DNA of 64,000 nucleotides, taken from Acidocella aminolytica 101 = DSM 11237. Its GTDB lineage: Bacteria > Pseudomonadota > Alphaproteobacteria > Acetobacterales > Acetobacteraceae. This document shows, piece by piece, positions 9,707-21,949 of the stretch. The stretch is taken from assembly GCF_900129125.1 (NCBI RefSeq), contig NZ_FQVJ01000001.1, forward strand, positions 170,993 to 234,992. The letters are read 5' to 3'. The stretch's first letter is position 1, and each line of letters opens with the position of its first letter. The notes beneath the pieces were generated by a model. That model did not search any database and was not told where the DNA came from. It saw nothing but the letters and a program-made list of their open reading frames with translations. A program made the position numbers and the translations under genes.

Positions 9707-10657
9707 TTGCGCCGCTACCTGAAGCTGCTGCCGCCCGTTTTCGGGCTTCTGCTTCTGACGGGAATAGCCCTCGGGCTGCATAGGGTCTTGGCTAAGGTTG
9801 GGTTGGCCGAGATTTTTGAAGCCTTCCTGGCCACACCGTTCTGGGACGTGGCGCGTGCCGTGGGGCTGCTGCTGGCCTCCATCTGCATCATGGTAACTTA
9901 TGATTTGCCGGGTGTGTTCTTTGCCCGCCGGGCGGGGGACAGCCCCAGGCTGCCTTATACAAATATCGGCTTGGCGTCTTTTTGCGCTTATTCGCTCAGC
10001 CATGTTTTGGGGGCACCTGCGCTTACGGCCGCAGCAATCCGGTTGCGTTTTTATGCCCATTGGGCGGTGCCGCCGGGCGGTATTGCGAGGATCGTCGCGC
10101 TGTCCGGCAGCAGTTTCACGCTGGGGGTCTTAACTTTGCTGGGCGCGCTTTTGCTGCTGGACCCAGTCTCCGTTCCATTGCCCGGGGATTTGGCGCCTGC
10201 CTTACTGCGTGTTGTTGGGGCTGTGCTGCTGGCGGTGCCGGTAGCTTATATTACGGCCGCGCGGGGGAGGGAGGCTGTGGTCTTGTTCGGCAAACGCATC
10301 GCGCTGCCGGGCGGGCGGATCGCCCTGGCGCAGATCTGCCTCTCCTGCCTGGACATTACATGCGCCTGCGCCATTCTGCACGCTGTTCTGCCCGCCTCGT
10401 CAGGCCTGACATATCCGCATACGCTCAGCCTTTACCTGGGGGCTTTCGCGGCGGGGTCGCTCTCTGGACTGCCAGGCGGGGTAGGGGTGTTTGATTCCGT
10501 GCTGCTGCTCGGGTTTTCAGGGTTTATGCCCGCTGCCTCGGCGCTGGGTGCGATCTTGCTGTTCCGCGTCATGTATTTTCTGGTGCCCGCCACCTTGGCG
10601 GGACTTTGCTATGCCGTGCATGAACTCTGGATTTATATTTCCAGGAATCGACGCTGA
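9707..10657 (+). CDS. Lysylphosphatidylglycerol synthase TM-region-like (UPF0104) membrane protein
   Basis: A 316-residue integral membrane protein with about eight hydrophobic segments, starting at a TTG (AGGAGG lies about 15 bases upstream, inside the end of lysK). The segment SGLPGGVGVFDSVLLLGF matches the conserved P-GG-GVF signature of the MprF flippase-like transmembrane domain family. The catalytic DUF2156 GNAT-like domain of full MprF, which uses aminoacyl-tRNA, is absent. Its position four bases after lysyl-tRNA synthetase suggests a link to aminoacyl-lipid metabolism, but that is inference. It converges on a cation transporter gene with only 11 bases between stops. Confidence 0.8.
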   Translation: MRRYLKLLPPVFGLLLLTGIALGLHRVLAKVGLAEIFEAFLATPFWDVARAVGLLLASICIMVTYDLPGVFFARRAGDSPRLPYTNIGLASFCAYSLSHVLGAPALTAAAIRLRFYAHWAVPPGGIARIVALSGSSFTLGVLTLLGALLLLDPVSVPLPGDLAPALLRVVGAVLLAVPVAYITAARGREAVVLFGKRIALPGGRIALAQICLSCLDITCACAILHAVLPASSGLTYPHTLSLYLGAFAAGSLSGLPGGVGVFDSVLLLGFSGFMPAASALGAILLFRVMYFLVPATLAGLCYAVHELWIYISRNRR

Positions 10658-10668
10658 TAAAAACGTGC

Positions 10669-11247
10669 TCAGGCGGCGTGTTCTTCCCGCGCGGCTTCCC
10701 AGACTTCCTTTGCCGCGTCCAAATTCATCGCGCCTATGCCAATACCCGCGATCAGGTCCGGCCAGAGGCTATGCCAGAGAAGGGCTGTGACTGCCCCGGC
10801 CAGGATGATGGCGACATTGGCCAGCACATCGTTACGGGCCGAGAGGAACGCGGCGCGGGTTATGCTGCCGCCGGTATGACGATGTTGGGCGAGGATCATT
10901 GCCGCGGTGAAATTCACCGCCATGGCGGCAAGGCCGGTGAGGGAGAGCCAGGTGGCGTCCGGCGCATCCGGGTGCCAGATTTTTAACAAGGCCTGCCAAA
11001 GGGTTGCGAGGCTGGGCACGAAGATCAGCCCGGCCATGACCATGCCCGCTTTGGCGCGCGCCTTGGGGGGCCAGCCAAGAGCCGCGAGCAGCAGGAAGTT
11101 CACGGCTGAATCTTCCAGAAAATCCACGCTGTCGGCAAAGAGGGAAACAGAGCCGATGGCCCGCGCCACCGCGAATTCAAAGAAAAAGAACCCGAAATTC
11201 AGGATAAGCACTACCAGCGCGGCGCGGCGCAAGGCGTGATGGTTCAT
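10669..11247 (-). CDS. Short cation diffusion facilitator-type transporter
   Basis: A 192-residue membrane protein with the six-segment layout of the CDF (cation efflux) family: ADSVDFLEDS in the second segment and SARNDVLANVAIILAG in the fifth, which hold the paired acidic residues expected for divalent metal binding. The cytoplasmic C-terminal domain of full-length CDF proteins (about 300 residues) is missing, so this is the truncated form found in several proteobacteria. The likely role is proton-driven export of a divalent metal such as zinc or cobalt from the cytoplasm. A histidine-rich loop is not evident. The ATG at 11247 precedes an intergenic region shared with the rpsO terminator. 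Confidence 0.82.
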   Translation of the reverse strand: MNHHALRRAALVVLILNFGFFFFEFAVARAIGSVSLFADSVDFLEDSAVNFLLLAALGWPPKARAKAGMVMAGLIFVPSLATLWQALLKIWHPDAPDATWLSLTGLAAMAVNFTAAMILAQHRHTGGSITRAAFLSARNDVLANVAIILAGAVTALLWHSLWPDLIAGIGIGAMNLDAAKEVWEAAREEHAA

Positions 11248-11265
11248 GGTCTCCTCCCGAAAAGA

Positions 11266-11289
11266 AAACGGGGCCTTGCGGCCCCGTTT
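11266..11289 (-). terminator. Rho-independent terminator of rpsO
   Basis: The arms AAACGGGGCC and GGCCCCGTTT flank a four-base loop, and on the minus strand the hairpin is followed by TTTTCTTTT-like sequence. It lies five bases after the rpsO stop. Confidence 0.85.
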
Positions 11290-11293
11290 CGGA

Positions 11294-11563
11294 TCAGCGG
11301 CGCAGGTTGAGGCGCGCGATCAGGTCTTGATAGCGCTTGACGCTCTTGCGCTTCAGATAGTCCAGCAGCGAGCGGCGCTGACCAACCAGCATCAGCAGGC
11401 CGCGGCGGGAATGGTAATCCTTCGCGTGGGTCTTCAGATGCTCGGTGAGGTTGGAGATGCGCTCGGAGAGCAGGGCGATCTGTACTTCCGGGGAGCCCGT
11501 GTCATTGGCCGCGGTGGCGTATTCCTTGATAAGCTCTGCGCGGCGCTCAGGTGTAATCGACAT
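11294..11563 (-). CDS. rpsO: Ribosomal protein uS15
   Basis: An 89-residue small-subunit protein that binds 16S rRNA helices early in 30S assembly. I used the ATG at 11563 because the protein then starts [12 protein letters not shown], as in homologues; an upstream in-frame ATG at 11614 would overlap truB and adds unrelated residues. The conserved [15 protein letters not shown], the [14 protein letters not shown] segment and the LDYLKRK segment are all present. It follows truB by 23 bases, the classic truB-rpsO arrangement, and is followed by a strong terminator. In other bacteria uS15 represses its own translation; no such element is visible to me here. Confidence 0.97.
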   Translation of the reverse strand: MSITPERRAELIKEYATAANDTGSPEVQIALLSERISNLTEHLKTHAKDYHSRRGLLMLVGQRRSLLDYLKRKSVKRYQDLIARLNLRR

Positions 11564-11586
11564 CGTGATATCCCTTAAAAAAGACG

Positions 11587-12510
11587 TTAAAACAAGCGCT
11601 CGGGCTTCAGCCACCCATCAGAGAGTCGGGCCAGGGCCTTTACACGCCCCGCCGCCGTTACGCGCACCAGCCCTTCGTCGGGGTTGGCAGCTTCCGGAAT
11701 GCGCCCCATCAGGTCCACCAGGCTGATCGCCTGGCCCTGGGACAGGGCGAAAAACTCTGCTTGGTTCAGGGCCAGAGCCGGGATGTCGTCCAGCGCGGTC
11801 TCGAGCGGCAGCAAAGTTTCGGCAAGAGTGGCGGGGTTCTGCTCCGAATTGAGAAAAAAGTCTAGAGGAACTGCCATGTTCTCCTTGAATGGCCCCACGC
11901 GCAGGCGGCGCAGGACGGCGATATGCCCCACGCTGCCGCAGGCGCGGGCGAGGTCGCGCGCCAGGGAGCGCATATAGACCCCCTTGCCGGACTGCACCTC
12001 GAACACCGCATGGTCGGCGTCTGGGCGGGAGATCAGCTCGAATCGGTCCACCTGCGCCGGGCGAGGCGGCAGTTCGGGCGGGCGGCCGTCGCGGGCCATG
12101 TCGTAAGCGCGCTCACCATCCACCTTGATGGCGGAGAACACAGGCGGGGTTTGCATGATAGTGCCAATGAACTGGGGCAGGGCGGCGAGAATTTCCGCAT
12201 CGCTGGGCCGCGCTTCAGAGATGGCGATAACCGCGCCCTCGGCATCGTCCGTATCCCGCGCCTCGCCAAATTTCAGGGTGAAGTGATAGATTTTTGTGCT
12301 GTCCATCACATAAGGCACGGTTTTGGTGGCGGCGCCGAAGGCCAGCGGCAGAATGCCGGTGGCCAGCGGGTCCAGCGTGCCGCCATGCCCGGCTTTCTGG
12401 GCGTCCAGAGCACGCTTCACCTTGTTCAGCGCCTGCGTGCTGGTGATGCCTTGCGGTTTATCGAGAATGATCCAGCCGTCCAGTTTGCGGCCTTTTTTCT
12501 GCCGAGCCAT
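11587..12510 (-). CDS. truB: tRNA pseudouridine-55 synthase
   Basis: It makes pseudouridine at position 55 in the T-loop of nearly all tRNAs. The frame is open to 12594, but [19 protein letters not shown] from the ATG at 12510 matches the family start and has AGGATAAG just upstream, giving 307 residues. Motif [14 protein letters not shown] carries the catalytic Asp; [10 protein letters not shown] and [15 protein letters not shown] are the other family motifs. The C-terminal PUA-like tail is present. The gene is upstream of rpsO on the same strand. In many genomes rbfA or infB precede truB; here the opposite side has a divergent cpaE-like gene instead. Confidence 0.95.
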   Translation of the reverse strand: MARQKKGRKLDGWIILDKPQGITSTQALNKVKRALDAQKAGHGGTLDPLATGILPLAFGAATKTVPYVMDSTKIYHFTLKFGEARDTDDAEGAVIAISEARPSDAEILAALPQFIGTIMQTPPVFSAIKVDGERAYDMARDGRPPELPPRPAQVDRFELISRPDADHAVFEVQSGKGVYMRSLARDLARACGSVGHIAVLRRLRVGPFKENMAVPLDFFLNSEQNPATLAETLLPLETALDDIPALALNQAEFFALSQGQAISLVDLMGRIPEAANPDEGLVRVTAAGRVKALARLSDGWLKPERLF

Positions 12511-12665
12511 CTTATCCTGTGAAAATCCAAAATGAGCGGCGCTGATAGAGCGCCGCGCCATGCCCCGCAACCTCATTGCAATACAGGCACCCATGCCAGC
12601 CAGGACATTAACGTGATGGCAATTCCACTCTGCTGAAATTTCCCGATTGAAAAGGAGATGCCGCC

Positions 12666-16435
<3,770 letters not shown>

Positions 16436-16457
16436 TGCCGTAAAGTTTTTGCACTTT

Positions 16458-16495
16458 AAAAAAGGCGTCTCTTTTCAAAAAGAGACGCCTTTTTT
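16458..16495. terminator. Bidirectional terminator between gyrB and phaB
   Basis: The long inverted repeat AAAAAAGGCGTCTCTTTT / AAAGAGACGCCTTTTTT has T-runs on both strands. It sits between the convergent gyrB and phaB stops and can serve both. Confidence 0.92.
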
Positions 16496-16529
16496 ATGTT
16501 TGAAGATCTGTGCGAAGTATTATGGCGCC

Positions 16530-17252
16530 TCAGTACATATGCTGACCGCCATTGATAGAGATTGTGGAACCGGTCACGAAATCCGCTTCGTCAGCCGTCA
16601 GGAAGAGTACTCCGCGCGCGATATCTTCCGCTTTTCCCAGGCGGCCACGGGGAATTTTCGCAATGATCTTTTCCAGAACGTCAGGCGGAACGGCGCGCAC
16701 CATGTCCGTATCCACATAGCCGGGCGCGATGGCGTTAACGGTAACACCGTAACGGGCACCTTCCTGTGCCAGGGCCTTAGTGAAACCATGAATACCGGAC
16801 TTCGCGGCAGCATAATTCACCTGACCATATTGCCCGGCTTGGCCGTTAATAGAGCCGATATTCACGATACGCCCAAACTTCGCAGCTTTCATACCATCGA
16901 ACGTGGCCTTGCAAAGATTGAAGCAGGAGCCGAGATTGGTGTCGATCACCGCATCCCACATTTCGCGGGTCATCTTGCTGAGCACGGCATCGCGCGTGAT
17001 GCCTGCATTATTCACGAGAACTTCGATGGCGCCATGCCGCGACGCAATATCGTTTACTGCGGCAACGGTTTCTTCGAAGCTCCCTGCATCAAACTTGATT
17101 GTTTCAATTCCGGTATCTTTTTGGAAGGCTTGCGCAGCCTCTGTATTTCCAGCGTAGCTGGCTACAACAAGCCGCCCTGATTTCTGCAGCGCGATGCTGA
17201 TGGCAGCTCCGATACCGCGTGTTCCACCAGTGACTAATGCAACTCGAGCCAT
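16530..17252 (-). CDS. phaB: Acetoacetyl-CoA reductase
   Basis: A 240-residue NADPH-dependent short-chain dehydrogenase that reduces acetoacetyl-CoA to (R)-3-hydroxybutyryl-CoA, the monomer of polyhydroxybutyrate. Visible are the TGGTRGIG cofactor motif, NNAGITRD, the catalytic Ser in NIGSINGQAGQYGQ and the YAAAK active site, followed by APGYVDTDMV and the ISINGGQHMY C-terminus typical of PhaB rather than FabG. The ribosome binding site AAAGGAGG with five-base spacing is very strong. phaA and phaC are not in the window. An inverted repeat about 95 bases upstream may be an operator. Confidence 0.92.
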   Translation of the reverse strand: MARVALVTGGTRGIGAAISIALQKSGRLVVASYAGNTEAAQAFQKDTGIETIKFDAGSFEETVAAVNDIASRHGAIEVLVNNAGITRDAVLSKMTREMWDAVIDTNLGSCFNLCKATFDGMKAAKFGRIVNIGSINGQAGQYGQVNYAAAKSGIHGFTKALAQEGARYGVTVNAIAPGYVDTDMVRAVPPDVLEKIIAKIPRGRLGKAEDIARGVLFLTADEADFVTGSTISINGGQHMY

Positions 17253-17346
17253 GTGGACCTCCTTTTTCTTTTTCCAGAGCCTAGACCATTTCCAATCCGG
17301 TGCAAGGGTTTAGGCTGCTGCATTTTAATGAAAAAGCGTACAAAAA

Positions 17347-17366
17347 TACTTACTCGCAAGTAAGTA
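17347..17366. promoter_or_regulatory. 20-bp inverted repeat, possible TetR-type operator upstream of phaB
   Basis: TACTTACT, a CGCA spacer and AGTAAGTA form a perfect 8-base-arm inverted repeat between the emrB stop (17415) and the phaB start (17252). The form resembles operators of TetR-family repressors, but no regulator gene is adjacent. It could control phaB, or belong to read-through control of the emrAB transcript. Confidence 0.45.
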
Positions 17367-17414
17367 AAAGGATTCCCGCAGGCGGAACATGACGCAGATC
17401 AATTTGGTATCGTA

Positions 17415-18983
17415 TCAGTGTGCGCCGGGCGGCGCCGGTCCGCTAACACGCCGGATGCACAGAGACGCCGCTAACGCCAGGAGCATGCCCAAGGCTAGCA
17501 AACCGAAGGCATCGCCGTACGCAAAATAATTGGCTTGCTGCCTTATGGTTTTGCCAAGCAGAATGATGGCCTGATGCCGCGCGTCGTTAGGGTCCGACAT
17601 GCCATGCGCTTCGAAATAATGTTGCGTTGCATCAATTCTTGAGCGTGTGGCAGGCTCTAACAGGCTCACATGCTGGTTGATAATAAAGGAGTGAAATTTT
17701 TCACGGTTAGTGACGAAGGTTTCCACCGTGGCGATACCGACCGCACCGCCTAGATTGCGGAGCATGTTGAACAAGGCCGAGGCCGACCCGGCATCCACCG
17801 CCGCGATTCCCGCCGTGGCGATCATCGTGATAGGCGGGAAAACCATGGCTTGCCCCACAGCGCGGATCAGGTTGGGGATGAGCAATTGCGGGCCGCTATC
17901 ATTGGGGCCAAGTTTCAGATTCATTATTAGACTGATGAAAAACAGCAGAAACCCTAAAGAGAGCAGGCGGCGGGGGTCGAAACGCTGCATCAGCCACGGC
18001 ATGCAAGGAATAATGAGGAGCTGCGGCATTCCGATCCAGGCCATCACCTCACCGGACTGCCTAGCGCTGTAACCATGCGCCTCGGCCAGATAGAGCGGGA
18101 TCAGATAAACCGCCGAGTAGAGCACAAAGCCCAGCATCACGTTGGAGATGGACGAAAAGCTGAAATTCCAGCGGCTGAACAGGTGCAAATTCACCAAGGG
18201 CGCCTTATTACCGGGGCGCAGTTCCTGGAAAAGAAAGATCCCGAGCGAGATCGCTGAAATCAAGGAGAGGCGGGTGATGAAGCTGGAACTGAACCAGTCA
18301 TCCTTATTACCTTCCTCCAGCACTGTCTGCAGCGTGCCCAGCCCAACGGCCATGGTGAACACCCCCAGCCAGTCGCCGCGCAAGAACTGGTCCAGCCGCA
18401 TTGGCGCGGGTGCCAACCCCCAGAACAAAGCGGGGAGCATAAACGCGCCAGGGACCAGATTGAGAAAGAAGATATAACGCCAGCCATAGGCATCGGTGAT
18501 CCAGCCGCCGATCGTGGGGCCGATGGCCGGGGCGAAGGTGGCGGTAAGCGCGAACATGGCAAAGCCCATGGAGCGCGCCCGTGGCGGTAGCAAGATCATG
18601 ACGCAGACCAGCGCCAGCGGGATCAGCACCCCGCCCGTGAAGCCCTGAATGGCCCGCAGTGCCACCATTTCCGGGAAGTTCGTGCTCAGCCCGCACGCCA
18701 CGGAGAACAGCAGGAACAAAATGGTGTTGCCGATGAGATAACGCCGCAGCGAAAACACATTCATCAGCCAGCCCGAGAGCGGGATTACAATGATCTCGCC
18801 AATCAAATAGGCTGTCGAAATCCAGCCGCCATTATCCAGCCCGGTGCCGATGCCGCCTTGAATATCGGGCAGGGAGGTGTTCACCACCTGAATATTCAAT
18901 ACGGCCATGAACGCGCCAAGCAGGGCCCCGGCCACGGCGATTCTGTTTTTAAGAGGAATTGCCTCCGCGATGTTCTCGGTCAT
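17415..18983 (-). CDS. emrB: DHA2-family drug efflux MFS transporter (EmrB-type)
   Basis: A 522-residue inner-membrane proton antiporter with about 14 transmembrane segments. The N-terminal VVNTSLPDIQGG segment (DHA2 motif D1), WISTAYLIGEIIVIPLSGW, RAIQGFTGG and the antiporter motif C-like AIGPTIGGWI are visible. Its start codon overlaps the stop of the HlyD-type gene by four bases, so the two are translationally coupled and form an EmrAB-type pump exporting hydrophobic compounds, probably through a TolC-like channel encoded elsewhere. Substrate is unknown. The protein lies upstream of phaB with no clear terminator between them. Confidence 0.93.
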   Translation of the reverse strand: MTENIAEAIPLKNRIAVAGALLGAFMAVLNIQVVNTSLPDIQGGIGTGLDNGGWISTAYLIGEIIVIPLSGWLMNVFSLRRYLIGNTILFLLFSVACGLSTNFPEMVALRAIQGFTGGVLIPLALVCVMILLPPRARSMGFAMFALTATFAPAIGPTIGGWITDAYGWRYIFFLNLVPGAFMLPALFWGLAPAPMRLDQFLRGDWLGVFTMAVGLGTLQTVLEEGNKDDWFSSSFITRLSLISAISLGIFLFQELRPGNKAPLVNLHLFSRWNFSFSSISNVMLGFVLYSAVYLIPLYLAEAHGYSARQSGEVMAWIGMPQLLIIPCMPWLMQRFDPRRLLSLGFLLFFISLIMNLKLGPNDSGPQLLIPNLIRAVGQAMVFPPITMIATAGIAAVDAGSASALFNMLRNLGGAVGIATVETFVTNREKFHSFIINQHVSLLEPATRSRIDATQHYFEAHGMSDPNDARHQAIILLGKTIRQQANYFAYGDAFGLLALGMLLALAASLCIRRVSGPAPPGAH

Positions 18984-20035
18984 TTCCCGCTACGCGTGTC
19001 GATTTCCGGCTCCACTGACATGCCCGGCCGTAATTTGCCGACCTCCTGCGGTGTCAGGTCGATTAGGATCTTCACTGGCACGCGCTGCACGATCTTGGTG
19101 AAATTGCCGGTGGCATTGTCTGGCGGCAGTAAGGCGAATTCCTGTCCGGAAGCGGGGTAGATGCTGTCCACATGGCCGCGAACCTTGAGGTTGGGGAAGC
19201 CGTCCACATGGATCTTCACGCTTTGGCCCGGGCGGATATGGGTGATCTGCGTCTCCTTATAATTGGCCAGCACATAGACCTTGGAGAGCGGCACCACGGC
19301 CATGATCTGCGTGCCCGGTTGCAGGTAATCTCCCGTCGCCACGGTCTTGTTGCCCACCACGCCGTCAAACGGGGCGCGGATGGCGGTGTGTTCCAGGTTC
19401 AGCTGGGCTTGGGCCAGTTGGGCCTGGGCGCGGGTCACGGCGGCCTTGGCGCCCGCAAGCTGGGCGTTCAGCACGTCAACCTGGCGCTGCGCGGCTTGCT
19501 CGGTGGCCCGGTCGGCGGCCAGGTTGGCGCGGGCGGTGCGTAAATCCGTGTCAGCCTGATCGGCGCTCTGGACCGGGCTGGCACCCTTGGCGGACAGCGT
19601 GGCGTAACGGCGTTGATTTTGCTCGGCAAAAGTTAGCCGCGCCTTGTCACCTTCCACGGAGGCCATGGCAGCAGCGATCTTGGACGCCTGCAAGGAGAGC
19701 TGTGCTTGGTCATTGACCAGTTCAGCCTGGGCGCTGGCTAGCCCAGCCTGCGCTACCTTCACCGCATTTTCATAATCGCGCGGGTCAATCTGTACCAGCA
19801 GTTGGCCCTTGGTCACGGGCTCGTTCTCCAGCACCGCCACCTTGGTGACATAGCCACTGATCTTGGAGGCAACCAGGCTTGAGTCCGCGGCCAGATAAGC
19901 ATCGTCCGTACTGACGAGATATTGGCCAATCAAAATATAATGGATCAGCCACCCACCGAGCGCTAGCACGGCAAAGACAAATCCGGCGCCAACCATAAGG
20001 CGGCGCCGGTTAGATTTTTTATAAGTATCCGACAC
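18980..20035 (-). CDS. emrA: HlyD/EmrA-family periplasmic adaptor
   Basis: A 351-residue membrane fusion protein with one N-terminal membrane anchor (residues about 14-35), a split lipoyl/barrel-sandwich domain (VSTDDAYLAADSSLVASKIS and the later IRAPFDGVVGNKTV), a long alpha-helical coiled-coil hairpin in the middle rich in Ala, Gln and Asp, and a beta-barrel (VLANYKETQITHIRPGQ). It links the EmrB-type transporter to an outer-membrane channel. It is first in the two-gene operon, 76 bases from the nusG end; no local transcriptional regulator accompanies the pair. Confidence 0.93.
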   Translation of the reverse strand: MSDTYKKSNRRRLMVGAGFVFAVLALGGWLIHYILIGQYLVSTDDAYLAADSSLVASKISGYVTKVAVLENEPVTKGQLLVQIDPRDYENAVKVAQAGLASAQAELVNDQAQLSLQASKIAAAMASVEGDKARLTFAEQNQRRYATLSAKGASPVQSADQADTDLRTARANLAADRATEQAAQRQVDVLNAQLAGAKAAVTRAQAQLAQAQLNLEHTAIRAPFDGVVGNKTVATGDYLQPGTQIMAVVPLSKVYVLANYKETQITHIRPGQSVKIHVDGFPNLKVRGHVDSIYPASGQEFALLPPDNATGNFTKIVQRVPVKILIDLTPQEVGKLRPGMSVEPEIDTRSGK

Positions 20036-20111
20036 TTAAAACGTCTTTCGAAATGCCGGAAGAGAGATAATCCCAGGTTTGTGAATTACAAGTCTGTCAG
20101 TTGTATCTCGC

Positions 20112-20642
20112 TTACAGCTTTTCGACCTGCGCGTATTCCAGGTCCACCGGGGTGGAGCGGCCGAAGATGGAGACGGAGACTTTCACGCGGCCTTTCTCCT
20201 CGTCCACCTCTTCCACCACGCCGTTGAAGCTGGTGAAGGGGCCGTCGGCCACGCGCACCTGCTCGCCCACCTCGAACACAACGGCCGGACGGCGCTGCTC
20301 GGTGCCTTCCTCCTGCTGCTTCATGATGCGCTCGGCTTCGGCGTTGGTGATCGGGCTTGGCTTGTTACGGCTGCCCAGGAACCCGGTGACGCGCGGTATA
20401 TCCTTCACCAAATGCCAAGTGTCATCGGTCATATCCATGTGGATCAGGATATAGCCGGGGAAGAATTTGCGTTCGGTGTTCACCTTCTGGGCGCGGCGCA
20501 CCTCGGTGACTTCCTCGGCCGGTACCACGATATCGCCGATATGCTCGGCAAAGCCCTTCAGCTCAGCCTGCTCCTTGATCTGCTGGGCGATCTTCTTCTC
20601 GAAACCGGAATAGACATGCAGAACGTACCAGCGCTTGGCCAT
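20112..20642 (-). CDS. nusG: Transcription termination/antitermination factor NusG
   Basis: A 176-residue elongation factor that binds RNA polymerase clamp helices and couples to Rho and the ribosome. The NGN domain (MAKRWYVLHVYSGFEKKIA from ATG 20642, then FFPGYILIHMDMTDDTWHLV) is followed by a KOW domain (VRVADGPFTSFNGVVEEVDE). The longer upstream frame would run into secE, so the ATG at 20642 is right; it lies ten bases after the secE stop. Unlike most genomes the next gene downstream is not rplK: an unrelated efflux operon follows. Confidence 0.97.
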   Translation of the reverse strand: MAKRWYVLHVYSGFEKKIAQQIKEQAELKGFAEHIGDIVVPAEEVTEVRRAQKVNTERKFFPGYILIHMDMTDDTWHLVKDIPRVTGFLGSRNKPSPITNAEAERIMKQQEEGTEQRRPAVVFEVGEQVRVADGPFTSFNGVVEEVDEEKGRVKVSVSIFGRSTPVDLEYAQVEKL

Positions 20643-20652
20643 CGAAATTTCC

Positions 20653-20847
20653 TTAACCTCCAGCGCCGAACAGGGCGCGCATAGCAGCGCCGATGATCCC
20701 GTCAACCGCCAGGAAAAACAAAGAGGTGGCAACCACCATGGCGAGCACGATCCCGGTGAGCTGCACCGTTTCCTTGCCCTTTGGCCAAGTGACGCGCGAC
20801 GCCTCGGTACGAACCTCGCGCGCGAATTTCAACACGTTGAACGCCAA
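20653..20847 (-). CDS. secE: Preprotein translocase subunit SecE
   Basis: A 64-residue single-span subunit of the SecYEG channel. The frame is open further upstream into the tRNA-Trp gene, so I chose the TTG at 20847, which gives MAFNVLKFAREVRTEASRVT and has GGAG 11 bases before it. The amphipathic helix ends in VTWPKGKET, the conserved SecE motif, and the transmembrane helix is VLAMVVATSLFFLAV. A GTG five codons later is an alternative. The order tRNA-Trp, secE, nusG on one strand is common in bacteria and suggests one transcript. Confidence 0.9.
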   Translation of the reverse strand: MAFNVLKFAREVRTEASRVTWPKGKETVQLTGIVLAMVVATSLFFLAVDGIIGAAMRALFGAGG

Positions 20848-20889
20848 GACGGACCAAACTCCAAAAACTGCGAACGTGCTGGGAAGGGA

Positions 20890-20966
20890 TGGCAGGGGCG
20901 GAGGGTCTCGAACTCTCAACCTCCGGTTTTGGAGACCGGCGCTCTAACCAATTGAGCTACGCCCCT
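20890..20966 (-). tRNA. tRNA-Trp (anticodon CCA)
   Basis: The minus strand folds into a complete cloverleaf: a seven-base acceptor stem AGGGGCG/CGCCCCT, D-arm GCTCAATTGGTTAGAGC, anticodon stem CCGGT/ACCGG around CTCCAAA with anticodon CCA, and T-arm with GTTCGAGAC. The discriminator is G and the 3' CCA is encoded. It is 43 bases upstream of secE on the same strand. Confidence 0.97.
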
Positions 20967-21070
20967 ATCCGTACCAGCATGGAAAGCGCCTTCCACACTT
21001 TGCAGCACCGAATGTCAAGTCTCGGCACCTTTTTTGTGACCCGATCCCTTTAAAAAGAAACCAGGACCGT

Positions 21071-21144
21071 TGGAGCGGGTGACGGGAATCGAACCCGCAC
21101 AGCCAGCTTGGAAGGCTGGGACTCTACCATTGAGCTACACCCGC
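21071..21144 (-). tRNA. tRNA-Gly (anticodon TCC)
   Basis: The acceptor stem GCGGGTG/CACCCGC, D-arm GCTCAATGGTAGAGT, anticodon arm CAGCC-TTCCAAG-CTGG-type with TCC, and T-arm GGGTTCGATTCCC are all visible. The 3' CCA is encoded. It lies 104 bases upstream of tRNA-Trp on the same strand, so they may share a transcript. Confidence 0.97.
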
Positions 21145-21202
21145 GTACAACGCGCTGATCTCCGTTAAGCCTAATTACTCCCATGAGGCAAGAGGCGGAT
21201 CA

Positions 21203-21946
<744 letters not shown>

Positions 21947-21949
21947 ACG

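Noticed and set aside
20036..20111. Possible operator TACAA/TTGTA between emrA and nusG
   Set aside because: The arms are only five bases with a nine-base gap, likely chance.
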